A DNA stretch of 34,958 nucleotides from positions 1 through 34,958 of the forward strand of contig JAGBHK010000028.1 in the NCBI GenBank assembly GCA_017935565.1, given 5' to 3'. The notes beneath the pieces were generated by a model. The model saw nothing but the letters and a program-made list of their open reading frames with translations. It made no database searches and was not told the origin of the DNA. The position numbers and the translations under genes are program-made. The DNA comes from Lachnospiraceae bacterium (GTDB taxonomy: Bacteria > Bacillota > Clostridia > Lachnospirales > Lachnospiraceae). Shown one piece after another: positions 34,687 through 34,958 of this stretch (its first letter is position 1; each line of letters opens with the position of its first letter).

Positions 34687-34958
34687 TTATTTCTCATTAA
34701 GAATTACAGTGATATGGCTCATTCTCTTTTCGATTCTGTAAGCTCTACCCTGTGCTCTAGGTTGTACTCTCTTCATGATTGGTCCCTGATTAGCGAAACA
34801 CTGTTCAATGTAAAGGTTTTCTGTGTTCATACCCTTAACCTCTGCGTTTGCTACAGCAGACTTTAATAATTTTTCTATAACTGAAGATGCATATCTTGGA
34901 TTGTAAGCTAAAATACCAAGTGCTGTCTGAACATCTTTACCTCTGATAGCATCCAATA
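34687..34958 (-). CDS. rplV: 50S ribosomal protein L22 (partial, 5' end outside)
   Basis: The C-terminal ~89 residues of L22: [37 protein letters not shown], then the extended hairpin tip region and [20 protein letters not shown]. The N-terminal part lies beyond the window edge. The order rplV-rpsC-rplP-rpmC is the standard S10 operon. Confidence 0.96.
   Translation of the reverse strand, partial: LDAIRGKDVQTALGILAYNPRYASSVIEKLLKSAVANAEVKGMNTENLYIEQCFANQGPIMKRVQPRAQGRAYRIEKRMSHITVILNEK

Overview
The window looks like a low-GC Firmicutes chromosome, most likely Lachnospiraceae (inference). It has a Firmicutes-ordered S10-spc-alpha ribosomal cluster, a zinc-type S14, a KOW protein between map and infA, an enlarged L17, and an ECF transporter-truA block after rplQ. 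The right half (16.5-35 kb) is core genome. The left half (1-16.5 kb) is accessory DNA stacked at the 3' end of rpsI.

Region 1-8906 is a defence-type cluster. A DUF4365 nuclease-like protein (689-1738, minus) diverges from a 959-residue double DNA methyltransferase (1920-4799, plus). Converging on the latter across a bidirectional terminator is a tightly coupled minus-strand operon. It encodes a 315-residue protein with two copies of a PD-(D/E)XK-like nuclease unit, a GTG-started protein with two Cro-like HTH units, and a 794-residue methyltransferase fused to an Mrr-type nuclease. This combination matches no restriction-modification type I can name and is the best candidate for an undescribed system here.

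Region 8907-16541 is a 7.6-kb integrated element. It has a tyrosine integrase, a divergent repressor/early-gene switch, two small excisionase-like proteins, a primase-SF3 helicase, an iteron/AT-rich origin candidate, two small sigma-region-4-like regulators, an RHH-like protein and a single HK97-fold major capsid gene. There is no portal, terminase, protease or tail gene, so it resembles a phage satellite (PICI-like). It is bounded by a 15-bp direct repeat (8907-8921 and 16527-16541) made of the last rpsI codons plus the stop; the intact rpsI lies to the right. A degenerate third copy at 289-299, with similar flanking sequence, suggests that the defence cluster is itself a tandemly accreted, integrase-less element. 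Each junction has a strong hairpin 24-35 bp to its left.

Region 16529-21656 holds rplM-rpsI (minus, behind a consensus promoter and a structured leader), a DUF1461 membrane protein (plus), then truA, ecfT and a fused double-ATPase ecfA (minus). A 139-nt near-perfect inverted repeat and the rplQ terminator separate these from the ribosomal cluster.

Region 21972-34958 is the continuous minus-strand cluster rplV(partial)-rpsC-rplP-rpmC-rpsQ-rplN-rplX-rplE-rpsZ-rpsH-rplF-rplR-rpsE-rpmD-rplO-secY-adk-map-KOW-infA-rpmJ-rpsM-rpsK-rpsD-rpoA-rplQ. It couples ribosome assembly, protein secretion, N-terminal processing, translation initiation and the RNA polymerase alpha subunit.
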